Shown: piece after piece, positions 16,704 to 24,149 of the stretch | Layout: every line of letters starts with the position of its first letter | Numbering within the stretch: position 1 is the first letter of the stretch | Source: Micromonospora orduensis | GTDB lineage: Bacteria > Actinomycetota > Actinomycetes > Mycobacteriales > Micromonosporaceae | Reading direction: 5' to 3' | Assembly (NCBI RefSeq): GCF_006228125.1 | Contig: NZ_VDFY01000191.1 | Coordinates: 1-49,301 of the forward strand | DNA: 49,301 nucleotides | The notes under the pieces: generated by a model | Databases searched by the model: none | What the model was told of the DNA's origin: nothing | Seen by the model: the letters and a program-made list of their open reading frames with translations, nothing else | Made by a program: the position numbers and the translations under genes

Positions 16704-17624
16704 TCAGGAGGTGGTCAGCGGTACGCCGGCGCGACGGCTGGCGTGCCACGGGATGAGCAGGGCCTCGGCGACCTCGACGAGGACGAACAGGACGATGCCG
16801 ATGGCGGACATCAGGATCAGGTCGGCGAACAGCAGCGCGGCGTCGAGGTTGCCGTTGGCCAGCAGCAGGACGTAACCGAGCCCTTCGCTGGCGCCGACGA
16901 ACTCACCGACGACCGCGCCCACCACCGCGAGGGTGACGGCCACCTTGAGGCCGGCCATCAGGTGTGGCAGCGCGTTCGGGAAACGGATCTTGCGGAACGT
17001 CCGCCAGGGGCCGGCCCCCATCGTGGCGGCGAGGTCGAGCAGCTCCGGGTCGGTGGAGCGCAGGCCGGCCACGCCGGAGATGACCACCGGGAAGAACGCG
17101 ATGAGCACCGCCAGGATGACCTTCGGGGTGAGGCCGAGGCCGAACCACACCACGAGCAGCGGGGCGATGGCGATCTTCGGGATGACCTGTGCGAACAGGA
17201 CGATCGGGTAGAGCGCCTTGTCCAGGGTGCGGGAGTAGGCGATGCCCACCGCGGCGGCCAGTCCCAGCGCGGCGGCGAGGACGAAGCCGAGCACCGTCTC
17301 GTAGAGGGTGACCAGGGTGTGGCGGGCCAGCTCGGACCACTGCCCGGTCATGGTGGTCCACACCTGGCCGGGGGTGGGCACCAGGTAGTTCGGCACGTAC
17401 TCCCGGGCGGCGACGAACCACCACGCGGCGAACAGGACGACAAGCACCAGCGCCGGGCGCCAGAGCGAGTCGGCGACGGCGGCCGCGCGGCGGCCCAGCG
17501 TGGGTCGCGGTGGGCGGCCTCCGGCGCGGGGCGGAGGACCGGCCACGGTGGACGTCCGAGCGTCGTCGGTGGCCGCCGTGGCGGCGGCCACCGGGCCTGC
17601 CGTGTGCAGAGCGTTCTCGGTCAC
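16704..17624 (-). CDS. ABC transporter permease (NitT/TauT type)
   Basis: 306 residues. A 60-residue polar, Pro/Ala-rich N-terminus precedes about six membrane helices. The cytoplasmic coupling loop LLDLAATMGAGPWRTFRKIRFPNALPHLMAG is the conserved EAA motif (EAAxxxGxxxxxxFxxxxLP). First gene of the minus-strand catabolic operon. GTG 17624 is chosen because GAGGAGG lies 6 bases upstream. Two LacI-type palindromes lie 55 and 96 bp upstream, so transcription is probably induced by the pathway substrate. Confidence 0.9.
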   Translation of the reverse strand: MTENALHTAGPVAAATAATDDARTSTVAGPPPRAGGRPPRPTLGRRAAAVADSLWRPALVLVVLFAAWWFVAAREYVPNYLVPTPGQVWTTMTGQWSELARHTLVTLYETVLGFVLAAALGLAAAVGIAYSRTLDKALYPIVLFAQVIPKIAIAPLLVVWFGLGLTPKVILAVLIAFFPVVISGVAGLRSTDPELLDLAATMGAGPWRTFRKIRFPNALPHLMAGLKVAVTLAVVGAVVGEFVGASEGLGYVLLLANGNLDAALLFADLILMSAIGIVLFVLVEVAEALLIPWHASRRAGVPLTTS

Positions 17625-17678
17625 ACGGAACCTCCTCGGAGTTCGGCACACCCGTGGGCCGGGCCGATCGGCGGATCA

Positions 17679-17692
17679 GGCAAACGCTTTCC
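17679..17692. promoter_or_regulatory. LacI-family operator-like site 1
   Basis: GGCAAACGCTTTCC. It shares the pattern GGmAArSSCTTTCm with the sites at 17720 and 18535. Located in the promoter region of the ABC/catabolic operon. Confidence 0.6.
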
Positions 17693-17719
17693 TGGAGCGT
17701 AGGCGGCACCCGAGAAGCA

Positions 17720-17733
17720 GGCAAGGCCTTTCC
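17720..17733. promoter_or_regulatory. LacI-family operator-like site 2
   Basis: GGCAAGGCCTTTCC, with perfect core palindrome AAGGCCTT. It is centred 41 bp from site 1, close to four helical turns, which would allow co-operative binding on one DNA face. Confidence 0.6.
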
Positions 17734-17776
17734 TCGATGTGTTCGTGCCGCCGGCTCAACCGTCCCCGCGGGACGA

Positions 17777-18517
17777 TCAGCCGGTCGCCGGGTACGTGTC
17801 CAGCAGACCGCACATGCCCAGCCGGCCCCGCTCGACCGGCTCGCCCACCGCGTACACCCGGGCGTCGCCCAGATGACCGGCGTCGCCCCGCTCCAGGGCG
17901 TCGAGCTGCTCGCCGGTGCCGGCGGCGGCACGGCCGGCGCCGGCCGCCCACCGCCGCCGCCAGCCGCCCAGCAGCGGTCGGCGCAGCGCCAGCGCGGCGT
18001 CGTGGAAGGCGGCCAGCGCCGTCGGGCCACCGGCCCGCAGCGCCTGGAAGCCGGTCACGGCCAGATCCCGCCGGCGGTACGCGGCCCGCACGTCGGCGCC
18101 CGGCGCTCCCCCGTCGGGCAGCGCCACCGCGGCGGCGTACGCGCCGGGGTCGGCCAGCACCTCGGGCGGGAAGGTGAGCACGGCGTCGCCGGCCTCGGGC
18201 AGGCCGCTGTTCTGCATGAGCACCACGATGGTCAGCCCGCCGCCGTTGACCAGGCGATGCACGGTGCCCGGCCGGAACCAGACCACCGCGCCCGGTCGCA
18301 ACGGCGTCTCCCGGTAGCCGTCGGCGGTGAGCGTCTGCACCGCGCCCTCGCCGTCGGTCACCACGTACCCCTCGGTGCAGCACAGGTGCACGTGCGGGGT
18401 GCCGCCGACCACGCCGTCCGGCGCGACCGTGTCGTAGACCCGCAGTCGGGACACCCCGATGCCGCCGGGCAGCGCGGCGAAGGGATCGGACTGACGCACC
18501 GCGAAGGGATCGGACAC
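17777..18517 (-). CDS. cupin-domain protein
   Basis: 246 residues. The N-terminal half holds a canonical cupin metal site: PHVHLCCTEG gives His42, His44 and Glu49, and PGAVVWFRPGTVHRLVN gives His87. The C-terminal half is a charged, helical region of unknown fold (about 125-246). Cupins of this kind isomerise, oxidise or bind sugars and small acids. It lies between the operon promoter and the LacI gene and is transcribed toward the operon, so it may be read through into it. GTG 18517 has AGGGAGG 7 bases upstream. The LacI-like site at 18535 sits in its promoter. Confidence 0.8.
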   Translation of the reverse strand: MSDPFAVRQSDPFAALPGGIGVSRLRVYDTVAPDGVVGGTPHVHLCCTEGYVVTDGEGAVQTLTADGYRETPLRPGAVVWFRPGTVHRLVNGGGLTIVVLMQNSGLPEAGDAVLTFPPEVLADPGAYAAAVALPDGGAPGADVRAAYRRRDLAVTGFQALRAGGPTALAAFHDAALALRRPLLGGWRRRWAAGAGRAAAGTGEQLDALERGDAGHLGDARVYAVGEPVERGRLGMCGLLDTYPATG

Positions 18518-18534
18518 GGCCGGGCCTCCCTGCG

Positions 18535-18548
18535 GGAAAGGGCTTTCA
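18535..18548. promoter_or_regulatory. LacI-family operator-like site 3
   Basis: GGAAAGGGCTTTCA lies between the divergent cupin (start 18517) and LacI gene (start 18610), suggesting autoregulation plus control of the cupin. A separate short inverted repeat, ACGGC-gaaaa-GCCGT, occurs at 18574-18588. Confidence 0.6.
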
Positions 18549-18609
18549 CTGCGGTACCGTGACGCTAGCCGGCACGGCGAAAAGCCGTCAACAGATCGAG
18601 GGGGCGGCC

Positions 18610-19671
18610 ATGGCGACCCTGTCCGACGTGGCACGACGAGCGGGTGTCTCACCCGCCACCGCCTCCCGCGTGATCAACGGCAGCAGCAAGCCGGTCACCG
18701 ACGAGCTGCGCGAGCGGGTGCTGGCCGCCGTCGCCGAGTTGCAGTACGTGCCGAACGCGCACGCCCAACTGCTGGCCCGCTCGCACCGCAGCGCGGTCGG
18801 CGTGATCGTGCACGACGTCTCCGACCCGTACTTCGCCGAGATCACCCGTGGCCTGCAACGCGTCGCCACCGACCAGGGCCGGCTGCTGATGATCTGCAAC
18901 AGCTACCGCGACCCCGACCGCGAACTGGAGTACGTGGAGCTGCTGCGCGGCCACCAGGTGGCGGCGCTGATCCTCGCCGGCTCCGGCTACCACGACGAGG
19001 CGTTCACCCGGCAGCTCAACGAGAAGCTCGCCGCGTACGAGGCGACCGGTGGGCGGGTCGCGGTGATCGGCCGGCACGAGCACTCCGGCGACGCGGTGAT
19101 GCCCGACAACCGGACCGGCGGGTACCTGGCCGGCCGGGAGCTGTGCGAGCTGGGGCACCGGGCGATCGGCGTGGTCGCCGGCCCGCGCATCCTCACCACC
19201 ACCACCGACCGGCTGGCCGGGCTCCGCCAGGCCCTCGGCGAACAGGGCCGGGACCTGCCCGAGCGGCGGATCCGGTACGCCGAGTTCGACCGCGACGGCG
19301 GCGCGGAGGCCACCGCCCGCCTCCTGGACGCCGACCCGGAGCTGACCGCGATCGTGGCGCTCAACGACTCGATGGCCATCGGCGCGCTGGCCACCCTGCG
19401 GGCGCGGTCGCTGCCCGTGCCGCAGCGGGTCTCCGTGATCGGCTTCGACGACATGCCGATCGCCCGGGACGTCACCCCGCCGTTGACCACCGTGCGGCTG
19501 CCGCTTGTCGACATGGGGGTACGGGCGATGTCGCTGGTGCTCGGCGCGGAGACGCTGTCCCCCCGGGTCGAGCTGCTGCCCGCCGAGCTGATCCGCCGGG
19601 ACACCACCGGTCCCGCCGCGCGCTCCCCCCGGCCGGCGCCCCGGGCGCGGCGGGCCGACACCGCGTCGTGA
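18610..19671 (+). CDS. LacI-family transcriptional regulator
   Basis: 353 residues. Helix-turn-helix and hinge at the N-terminus: ATLSDVARRAGVSPATASRV, then HAQLLARSHRSAVGVIV. A periplasmic-binding-protein-like effector domain follows (residues 60-335), with the usual D-x-F-x-x-E start (DVSDPYFAEITRGL) and VIGFDDMPIARDVTPPLTTV near the end. It should bind palindromes of the type found at 17679, 17720 and 18535 and release them with an inducer, probably a product of the neighbouring pathway. ATG 18610 has GAGGGGG 7 bases before it. The stop overlaps the start of the kinase gene by GTGA. Confidence 0.92.
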   Translation: MATLSDVARRAGVSPATASRVINGSSKPVTDELRERVLAAVAELQYVPNAHAQLLARSHRSAVGVIVHDVSDPYFAEITRGLQRVATDQGRLLMICNSYRDPDRELEYVELLRGHQVAALILAGSGYHDEAFTRQLNEKLAAYEATGGRVAVIGRHEHSGDAVMPDNRTGGYLAGRELCELGHRAIGVVAGPRILTTTTDRLAGLRQALGEQGRDLPERRIRYAEFDRDGGAEATARLLDADPELTAIVALNDSMAIGALATLRARSLPVPQRVSVIGFDDMPIARDVTPPLTTVRLPLVDMGVRAMSLVLGAETLSPRVELLPAELIRRDTTGPAARSPRPAPRARRADTAS

Positions 19672-20681
19672 CAGTGGTCAGCCCGACGCAGCGTCCCTTC
19701 ACGACGGACGACGTGGCGTACCTGGTCCGCGCGTCGTTCGGCCCACGGTCCCGGGTCCTCGAGGCGGGCCCGCTGACCGGCGGCGGGTACGCCACGGTGT
19801 GGTGGGCGTCGCTCGACGACGACCGACGGGTGGTGCTGAAGGTGGCCCCGCCGGCCGGAACGCCGCTGCTGCGCTACGAACGGGGGCTCTGCGCGGCCGA
19901 GGCCCGATATTTCCGGCTGGTCGCCGAGCGGGCGCCGCAGGTGCCCGTGCCCGCGGTGCTGCACCACGGCACCGACCCGGCGTACGGCGAATGGCTGGTC
20001 ACCGCGATGCTGCCCGGCCGGTCCCTGTACGAGGTGTCCGGACGCGGCGTCGACGACGGCCCGGCGCGGTACGACCTCGGGGTGGCCCTCGCCGCGCTGC
20101 ACCGCGTCACCGGCGACCGGTTCGGCTATGACGGTGGGCGGGCGAGCGGGGCGACGTGGCGGGCGGCGTTCACCGCGATGCTCGACGCGCTGCTCGCCGA
20201 CGCGGCCGACTGGAACGTCCCGTTGCCGGTCACCCGGGACGACCTGCACGCCCTGGTGCGGCGGCACGCCGACGTGCTGGACGAGGTACGCCGGCCGGCC
20301 CTGCTGCACTTCGACTGCTGGGACGGCAACGTGCTGGCCGCGCCCGACGCACACGGCCGGTTGCGGCTCTGCGGCCTGGTCGACGGCGAACGGTACCTCT
20401 ACGGGGACCCGTTGCTGGACCTGGTCTCGCCACGGCTGTTCCGACGCGTCGAGGACGAGCCGGACCATCCCCTGCTGGACGGTTACCGGGCCGCCAGCGC
20501 CGAACCGCTGGTCCTGGACGACTCGGCGCGTCGCCGTCTCGCGCTGTACCGGCTGCACCTGTACCTGCTGATGACCGTGGAGATGCCGAGCCGTGGCATG
20601 ACTCCGGGCAGCCATCCCGGGCGCCATGATCGGCTGGCGGTCCTGCTGGGCGAGGAGATCGGCGCGCTCGGCCCGGTCTGA
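19668..20681 (+). CDS. phosphotransferase of the aminoglycoside/choline kinase family
   Basis: 337 residues with the protein-kinase-like fold of APH enzymes. The N-lobe has GGGYATVWWA and VVLKVAPP, where Lys contacts ATP. The C-lobe has Brenner motif HFDCWDGNVL (catalytic Asp, Mg-binding Asn) and VDGERYLYGDPLLDL, the usual D-x-x-x-x-x-GDP-x-x-D segment. Members phosphorylate aminoglycosides, choline, homoserine or sugars. Coupling to the LacI gene by a GTGA overlap suggests it phosphorylates a metabolite of the adjacent catabolic system rather than an antibiotic (inference). A hairpin at 20692-20724 follows. Confidence 0.85.
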   Translation: MTVVSPTQRPFTTDDVAYLVRASFGPRSRVLEAGPLTGGGYATVWWASLDDDRRVVLKVAPPAGTPLLRYERGLCAAEARYFRLVAERAPQVPVPAVLHHGTDPAYGEWLVTAMLPGRSLYEVSGRGVDDGPARYDLGVALAALHRVTGDRFGYDGGRASGATWRAAFTAMLDALLADAADWNVPLPVTRDDLHALVRRHADVLDEVRRPALLHFDCWDGNVLAAPDAHGRLRLCGLVDGERYLYGDPLLDLVSPRLFRRVEDEPDHPLLDGYRAASAEPLVLDDSARRRLALYRLHLYLLMTVEMPSRGMTPGSHPGRHDRLAVLLGEEIGALGPV

Positions 20682-20691
20682 GGGTCGACGC

Positions 20692-20724
20692 GGGCGGCGC
20701 CCGGCGCGGGGCCGGACGCCGCCC
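20692..20724. terminator. hairpin terminator between convergent genes
   Basis: GGGCGGCG pairs with CGCCGCCC across a 17-nt loop that itself holds a CGGC/GCCG stem. It lies between the kinase (plus) and fasciclin gene (minus). Confidence 0.6.
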
Positions 20725-20733
20725 CGACCCTGC

Positions 20734-21396
20734 TCAGGGCAGGTCGATCGGGCGCAGCACCCGGTCCACGGCGTGCGCGATCTGCCGGTTGCCCTTGTTG
20801 ACGTCGAAGGTGACGACGCGGGCGTTGCGGTCGGTGGTGTCGGCGTCGATCAGCCGCACCTGCCGGAAGATGTACAGGTAGGTCCGCACGTCGACCTCGA
20901 TGGTCGAGCCGAGCGCCGTGGTGAGGTCCGTGCCGTCGGCGCGCACGGCCGTCTTGCGGTCGATCGTGGCGCCCGGCACCACGTGGTAGAGCAGGACGTT
21001 CTCCACGGTGTCGATGCCCAGACCGGCGACCGCGGCGAACGCGGCGCTCTCACTCGGCAGCTTCCTGGAATCCGTGATCTCGCGTACCAACTGCTGGAAG
21101 GCCGCGTCGGTGGGGATGAACGCGGTCACCGCGACGGTGCCGTCGGTCAGAACCTTGACCGGCGAGTTCGGCTTGGCCTCCAGCACGGCCAGCACGGCCG
21201 CGGTCAGCACGTCGAAGTCACGCGAGTTGCGGTCGAAGCCGCTGGTGTCCTTCGTGAGCACCTGGGCGAGGGACGTCGTGCCGAGCGGCTTGGCCTTGCC
21301 GTTCGCCGAAGCGGCCGGCACGGCGACGGCCGTGGTGGCCAGCGCGGTGGCCATGGCGCCCACCGCCATCCTGGCGGCGAGTCGTGCGATCTTCAT
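20734..21396 (-). CDS. secreted fasciclin-domain protein
   Basis: 220 residues. A Sec signal peptide ends around ASANGKA (about residue 33). One FAS1 domain follows, with the H1/H2 landmarks of the fold: TVAVTAFIPTDAAFQQLV near residue 110 and VENVLLYHVVPGATI near residue 148. Fasciclin domains mediate adhesion or bind small ligands on the cell surface. No lipobox or wall anchor is seen, so it is probably released or loosely held. ATG 21396 has AAGG about 8 bases upstream. A 17-bp palindrome lies in the promoter. Confidence 0.88.
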   Translation of the reverse strand: MKIARLAARMAVGAMATALATTAVAVPAASANGKAKPLGTTSLAQVLTKDTSGFDRNSRDFDVLTAAVLAVLEAKPNSPVKVLTDGTVAVTAFIPTDAAFQQLVREITDSRKLPSESAAFAAVAGLGIDTVENVLLYHVVPGATIDRKTAVRADGTDLTTALGSTIEVDVRTYLYIFRQVRLIDADTTDRNARVVTFDVNKGNRQIAHAVDRVLRPIDLP

Positions 21397-21424
21397 CAGC
21401 GGGCCTTTCGTCGAAGCGCGGATC

Positions 21425-21441
21425 CGTGACGTCTCGTCACG
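21425..21441. promoter_or_regulatory. palindrome upstream of the fasciclin gene
   Basis: CGTGACG-tct-CGTCACG, a perfect 7-3-7 inverted repeat 29 bases before the fasciclin ATG, in the divergent region with the acetyltransferase gene. It could be an operator; the cognate regulator is unknown. Confidence 0.4.
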
Positions 21442-21527
21442 ATCCATGCTTCGCACCGGGTACGCCCCGCGGATGCACCTGCCGTTAACGGATTGCCCGA
21501 CCCCCGCCGGGGGCCTAACCTCCCCCG

Positions 21528-22013
21528 GTGCTGATTCGCGAGTTCGTCGACCAGGACTGGGCGCAGGTGTGGCCGATCTTCGCGGAGGTGATCCGGGCAC
21601 AGGAGACGTTCACCTACGACCCCGCGATGACCGCCGAGCAGTCGTACGACATGTGGGTGGAGCCCCCGCCGGGTCGGACAGTCGTCGCGGTCGACGGCGG
21701 GCGGGTCCTCGGCACCGCGAAGATGGGCACCAACCGCCCCGGGCCCGGCGCGCACGTGTCCACCGCGAGTTTCATGGTGGCCGCCGACGCGCGCGGGCGG
21801 GGCGTGGGCACCGCGCTGTGCCGCGACGCGCTGGCCTGGGCCCGCGCCCGGGGGTACGCCGGCATGCAGTTCAACGCCGTGGCGCAGAGCAACCGGTCGG
21901 CGGTCGACATCTACCGGCGAGAGGGCTTCGAGGTGGTCGGCACGGTGCCTGGCGCGTTCCGCCACCCCACCCTCGGCCGGGTCGGCCTGCACGTCATGTA
22001 CCTGGAGTTCTGA
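21528..22013 (+). CDS. GNAT-family N-acetyltransferase
   Basis: 161 residues beginning LIREFVDQDWAQVWPIF, the common GNAT start. FMVAADARGRGVGTALCRDAL is motif A with acetyl-CoA loop RGRGVGTA, and QSNRSAVDIYRREGF is motif B. The spacing and FTYDPAMTAE segment resemble the phosphinothricin/amino-acid N-acetyltransferase subgroup, but the substrate is not certain. The start is GTG 21528. The stop codon lies inside the first arm of a perfect hairpin. Confidence 0.85.
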   Translation: MLIREFVDQDWAQVWPIFAEVIRAQETFTYDPAMTAEQSYDMWVEPPPGRTVVAVDGGRVLGTAKMGTNRPGPGAHVSTASFMVAADARGRGVGTALCRDALAWARARGYAGMQFNAVAQSNRSAVDIYRREGFEVVGTVPGAFRHPTLGRVGLHVMYLEF

Positions 22014-22042
22014 CCGCCCCGACCCTCAACGGTCGGGGCGGT
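22013..22042. terminator. bidirectional hairpin terminator
   Basis: ACCGCCCCGACC, 6-nt loop, GGTCGGGGCGGT: a perfect 12-bp stem overlapping the acetyltransferase stop and facing the convergent MFS gene. Confidence 0.75.
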
Positions 22043-22066
22043 GGTGGTGCTCGGCTCCACAGTGTC

Positions 22067-23353
22067 TCAACCAGTCGAGCCGCCGGCCGGCGCAGGACGG
22101 AGCACCCGCTGGCCGCTGGCCGGCTCCGCGCCGGCGCGGCGGATCGGGGTGGACAACCCACCGATGGCGACCAGCAGGCACCCCGCGCCCGCCGCCAGCA
22201 TCACGGCCTGGACGCCGTACCTGCCGGCGGACCAGGTCAGCACCGCCGCGCCGGCCGGCCCCAGCGAGTAGTGCGTGCTCCAGAACGCCGAGGTGACCCG
22301 ACCGAGCAGGTGATCAGGGGTGATCTCCTGGCGCAGCGACATCGAGCAGATCCCGCCGATACTGAGGCAGCACAGGTACACCGCGGTCAGCGCGGTGACC
22401 GCCGGCACGCTCGTCGCGACGCCCACGCCGGCCACCGCGCACCCGCAGATCGTGTGCGCGCTGATCCAGGTGACGCCGAAGCCGCGCCGGCGACGCAGTG
22501 GCGCCACCAGCAGCGCGCCGGCCACCGTTCCCAGGGCCGCCACCCCGAGCACCGTGCCGACGGTGCCCTCGGAGCCGCCGAGGTCGTGCGTGACGTGATA
22601 GATCAACACGTCGGTGAAGCCGTAGGTGAGGAAGATGAACACCGACAGCAGCACGGTCAGCGCACGGAGCACGGGCTGTCGCCACAGGAACCGCGCCCCC
22701 GCCAGGAACTCGGCCAGCGGGCGCTGTCGCAATCCGGTCGCGTCGTCGCCGACCTCGACGGGTCGCAGTCGGATCAGCCACAGACCGGCCGCGGAGAGCG
22801 CGAAGCTTCCCGCGTTGACGGCGATGGCGGTCGCCGGGCCGAAGCGGGCCGACACCACACCGGCGAGCAGTGGCCCCAGGACGGCCATCGCCGCGTACGT
22901 CGCCTGCAACCGGCCGTTGGCCTCGGTGATCCGGTCGGCGTCGACGAGGTTGCGGACCGCCGTCACCGCGGCGACCTGGAACACCATGCCGGCCGCCTCG
23001 CAGATCGGCAGCACGACGAAGAGCAGCCACACCTGCGGGCCGGCGAGCCACGCCAGCGGCACCAGGGCGTACAGCACCAGCCGGGCCAGGTCCGCCGCGA
23101 TCATCAGGGTGCGGCGGTCGTACCGGTCGACAAGCACCCCGCCGAAGATGCCGGCCACGACGGACGCGGCGCCCGCGACGGCGGTGAGCAGACCCATCCG
23201 CGCCACCGACCCGGTCGCCTGGAGCACCAGCAGCGGCACCGCCAGGTAGGCGAACGCGTCACCGGCCGCGGAGAGCGACTGCGAGACCCAGTACGTGCCG
23301 AAGGTGCGGTCCCGCCACAGCGACGATCGGCCGGTGCCGGCAGGTCGGCTCAT
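22067..23353 (-). CDS. MFS transporter (MFS_3 / EntS-like)
   Basis: 428 residues, about 12 hydrophobic helices. The N-terminus (SLWRDRTFGTYWVSQSLSAAGDAF) and GGVLVDRYDRRTLMIAADLARL (loop 2-3 motif DRxxRR) match the same exporter group as the gene at 1967. EntS-like proteins export siderophores or drugs; with a siderophore locus 4 kb away a role in siderophore release is possible but not supported by linkage. ATG 23353 is preferred because the next 25 upstream codons look non-coding. There is no clear ribosome binding site. Confidence 0.83.
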   Translation of the reverse strand: MSRPAGTGRSSLWRDRTFGTYWVSQSLSAAGDAFAYLAVPLLVLQATGSVARMGLLTAVAGAASVVAGIFGGVLVDRYDRRTLMIAADLARLVLYALVPLAWLAGPQVWLLFVVLPICEAAGMVFQVAAVTAVRNLVDADRITEANGRLQATYAAMAVLGPLLAGVVSARFGPATAIAVNAGSFALSAAGLWLIRLRPVEVGDDATGLRQRPLAEFLAGARFLWRQPVLRALTVLLSVFIFLTYGFTDVLIYHVTHDLGGSEGTVGTVLGVAALGTVAGALLVAPLRRRRGFGVTWISAHTICGCAVAGVGVATSVPAVTALTAVYLCCLSIGGICSMSLRQEITPDHLLGRVTSAFWSTHYSLGPAGAAVLTWSAGRYGVQAVMLAAGAGCLLVAIGGLSTPIRRAGAEPASGQRVLRPAPAGGSTG

Positions 23354-23402
23354 GGCGCCGAGGTTAGTACGCCGTCCCCCACGGCACGGCCCCTGACGGG
23401 CT

Positions 23403-23437
23403 GAGCCGGCCGCGGGAGGGACTCCCACGGCCGGCTC
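23403..23437. terminator. hairpin terminator of the FMN reductase gene
   Basis: GAGCCGGCCG pairs with CGGCCGGCTC, and inside that GGGAG pairs with CTCCC. It lies just past the reductase stop, before the MFS gene. Confidence 0.75.
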
Positions 23438-23450
23438 GGCTCGGGTCGGG

Positions 23451-24011
23451 TCAGCGCTGGCGCAGCGGCGCGAGCGCGGCGCTCCAGGCGACCACCTGGT
23501 CGAGGGTGGTGTTCAGCGCGTCCTCGTGGAACGTGTTGGGCTTGAAGACGCTGAAGTTCTCGAAGTCGGTGAAGAGCGACAGCGCGACCTGGGAACGCAC
23601 GTCGGCCATCTGGAGCTCCCCGGCGATCAGGCGCAGGTGCTCGACGGCACGCGCCCCGCCGACCGAACCGTAGCTGACGAACCCGACGGCCTTGTTGTTC
23701 CACTCGCCGTAGAGGAAGTCGATGGCGTTCTTCAGGGCGCCCGAGGTGGAGTGGTTGTACTCGGGGGTCACCATGATGAACCCGTCGTACGAGGCGATCG
23801 TCTCGGCCCACTTGAGCGTGTGCGGCTTGGTGTACTGGCCCATCGACGGCGGGTACGCCTCGTCGAGGTGCGGCAGCTGGTAGTCCAACAGGTCGATCAG
23901 CTCGTACTCCGCGTCGGAGCGCTGCTTGGCGACCTCGAGGACCCAGCGGGCGACAGCCTCGCCGTTCCGCCCCGGGCGGGTGCTGCCGAGGATGATCCCG
24001 ATCCTGGTCAT
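23451..24011 (-). CDS. NADPH-dependent FMN reductase family protein
   Basis: 186 residues of flavodoxin-like fold. GSTRPGRNGEAVARWV (about 9-24) is the FMN phosphate-binding loop. TPEYNHSTSGALKNAIDFLYGEW (about 82-104) is the isoalloxazine-binding stretch typical of FMN_red/azoreductase-type quinone reductases. It would use NAD(P)H to reduce quinones, azo or nitro compounds. ATG 24011 has AAGG about 8 bases upstream. It is divergent from a MarR regulator with two inverted repeats between, so it is probably induced by electrophiles or quinones. Confidence 0.9.
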   Translation of the reverse strand: MTRIGIILGSTRPGRNGEAVARWVLEVAKQRSDAEYELIDLLDYQLPHLDEAYPPSMGQYTKPHTLKWAETIASYDGFIMVTPEYNHSTSGALKNAIDFLYGEWNNKAVGFVSYGSVGGARAVEHLRLIAGELQMADVRSQVALSLFTDFENFSVFKPNTFHEDALNTTLDQVVAWSAALAPLRQR

Positions 24012-24063
24012 GGTGGCGCCTTTCAGGAGTGGTTCTGGTGGACGCGCCGACGCTAGCGAATTA

Positions 24064-24079
24064 TTGCTTGGTCAAGCAA
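24064..24079. promoter_or_regulatory. MarR-type operator, perfect copy
   Basis: TTGCTTG-GT-CAAGCAA, a perfect 7-2-7 inverted repeat between the divergent reductase and MarR genes. Size and symmetry fit MarR-family operators. Confidence 0.65.
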
Positions 24080-24119
24080 ATAGCTGTCGTGTGGCTGTCC
24101 CCACACCGAGAGTGGGCAT

Positions 24120-24135
24120 TTGACAGATCAAGCAA
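24120..24135. promoter_or_regulatory. MarR-type operator, degenerate copy
   Basis: TTGACAG-AT-CAAGCAA keeps one exact half-site (CAAGCAA) of the perfect copy 56 bp away and lies 15 bases before the MarR start codon. The left half also contains a TTGACA hexamer. Confidence 0.5.
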
Positions 24136-24149
24136 CTACGCTGGGGCGC

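Noticed and set aside
22067..23353. MFS exporter as the siderophore exporter of the des locus
   Set aside because: Similarity to EntS is only at family level, it is 4 kb away behind unrelated genes, and no iron box precedes it.
21008..23404. 798-codon plus-strand open frame across the fasciclin, GNAT and MFS genes
   Set aside because: It crosses three supported genes and two terminators and is rich in Arg/Gly/His/Gln without any motif.
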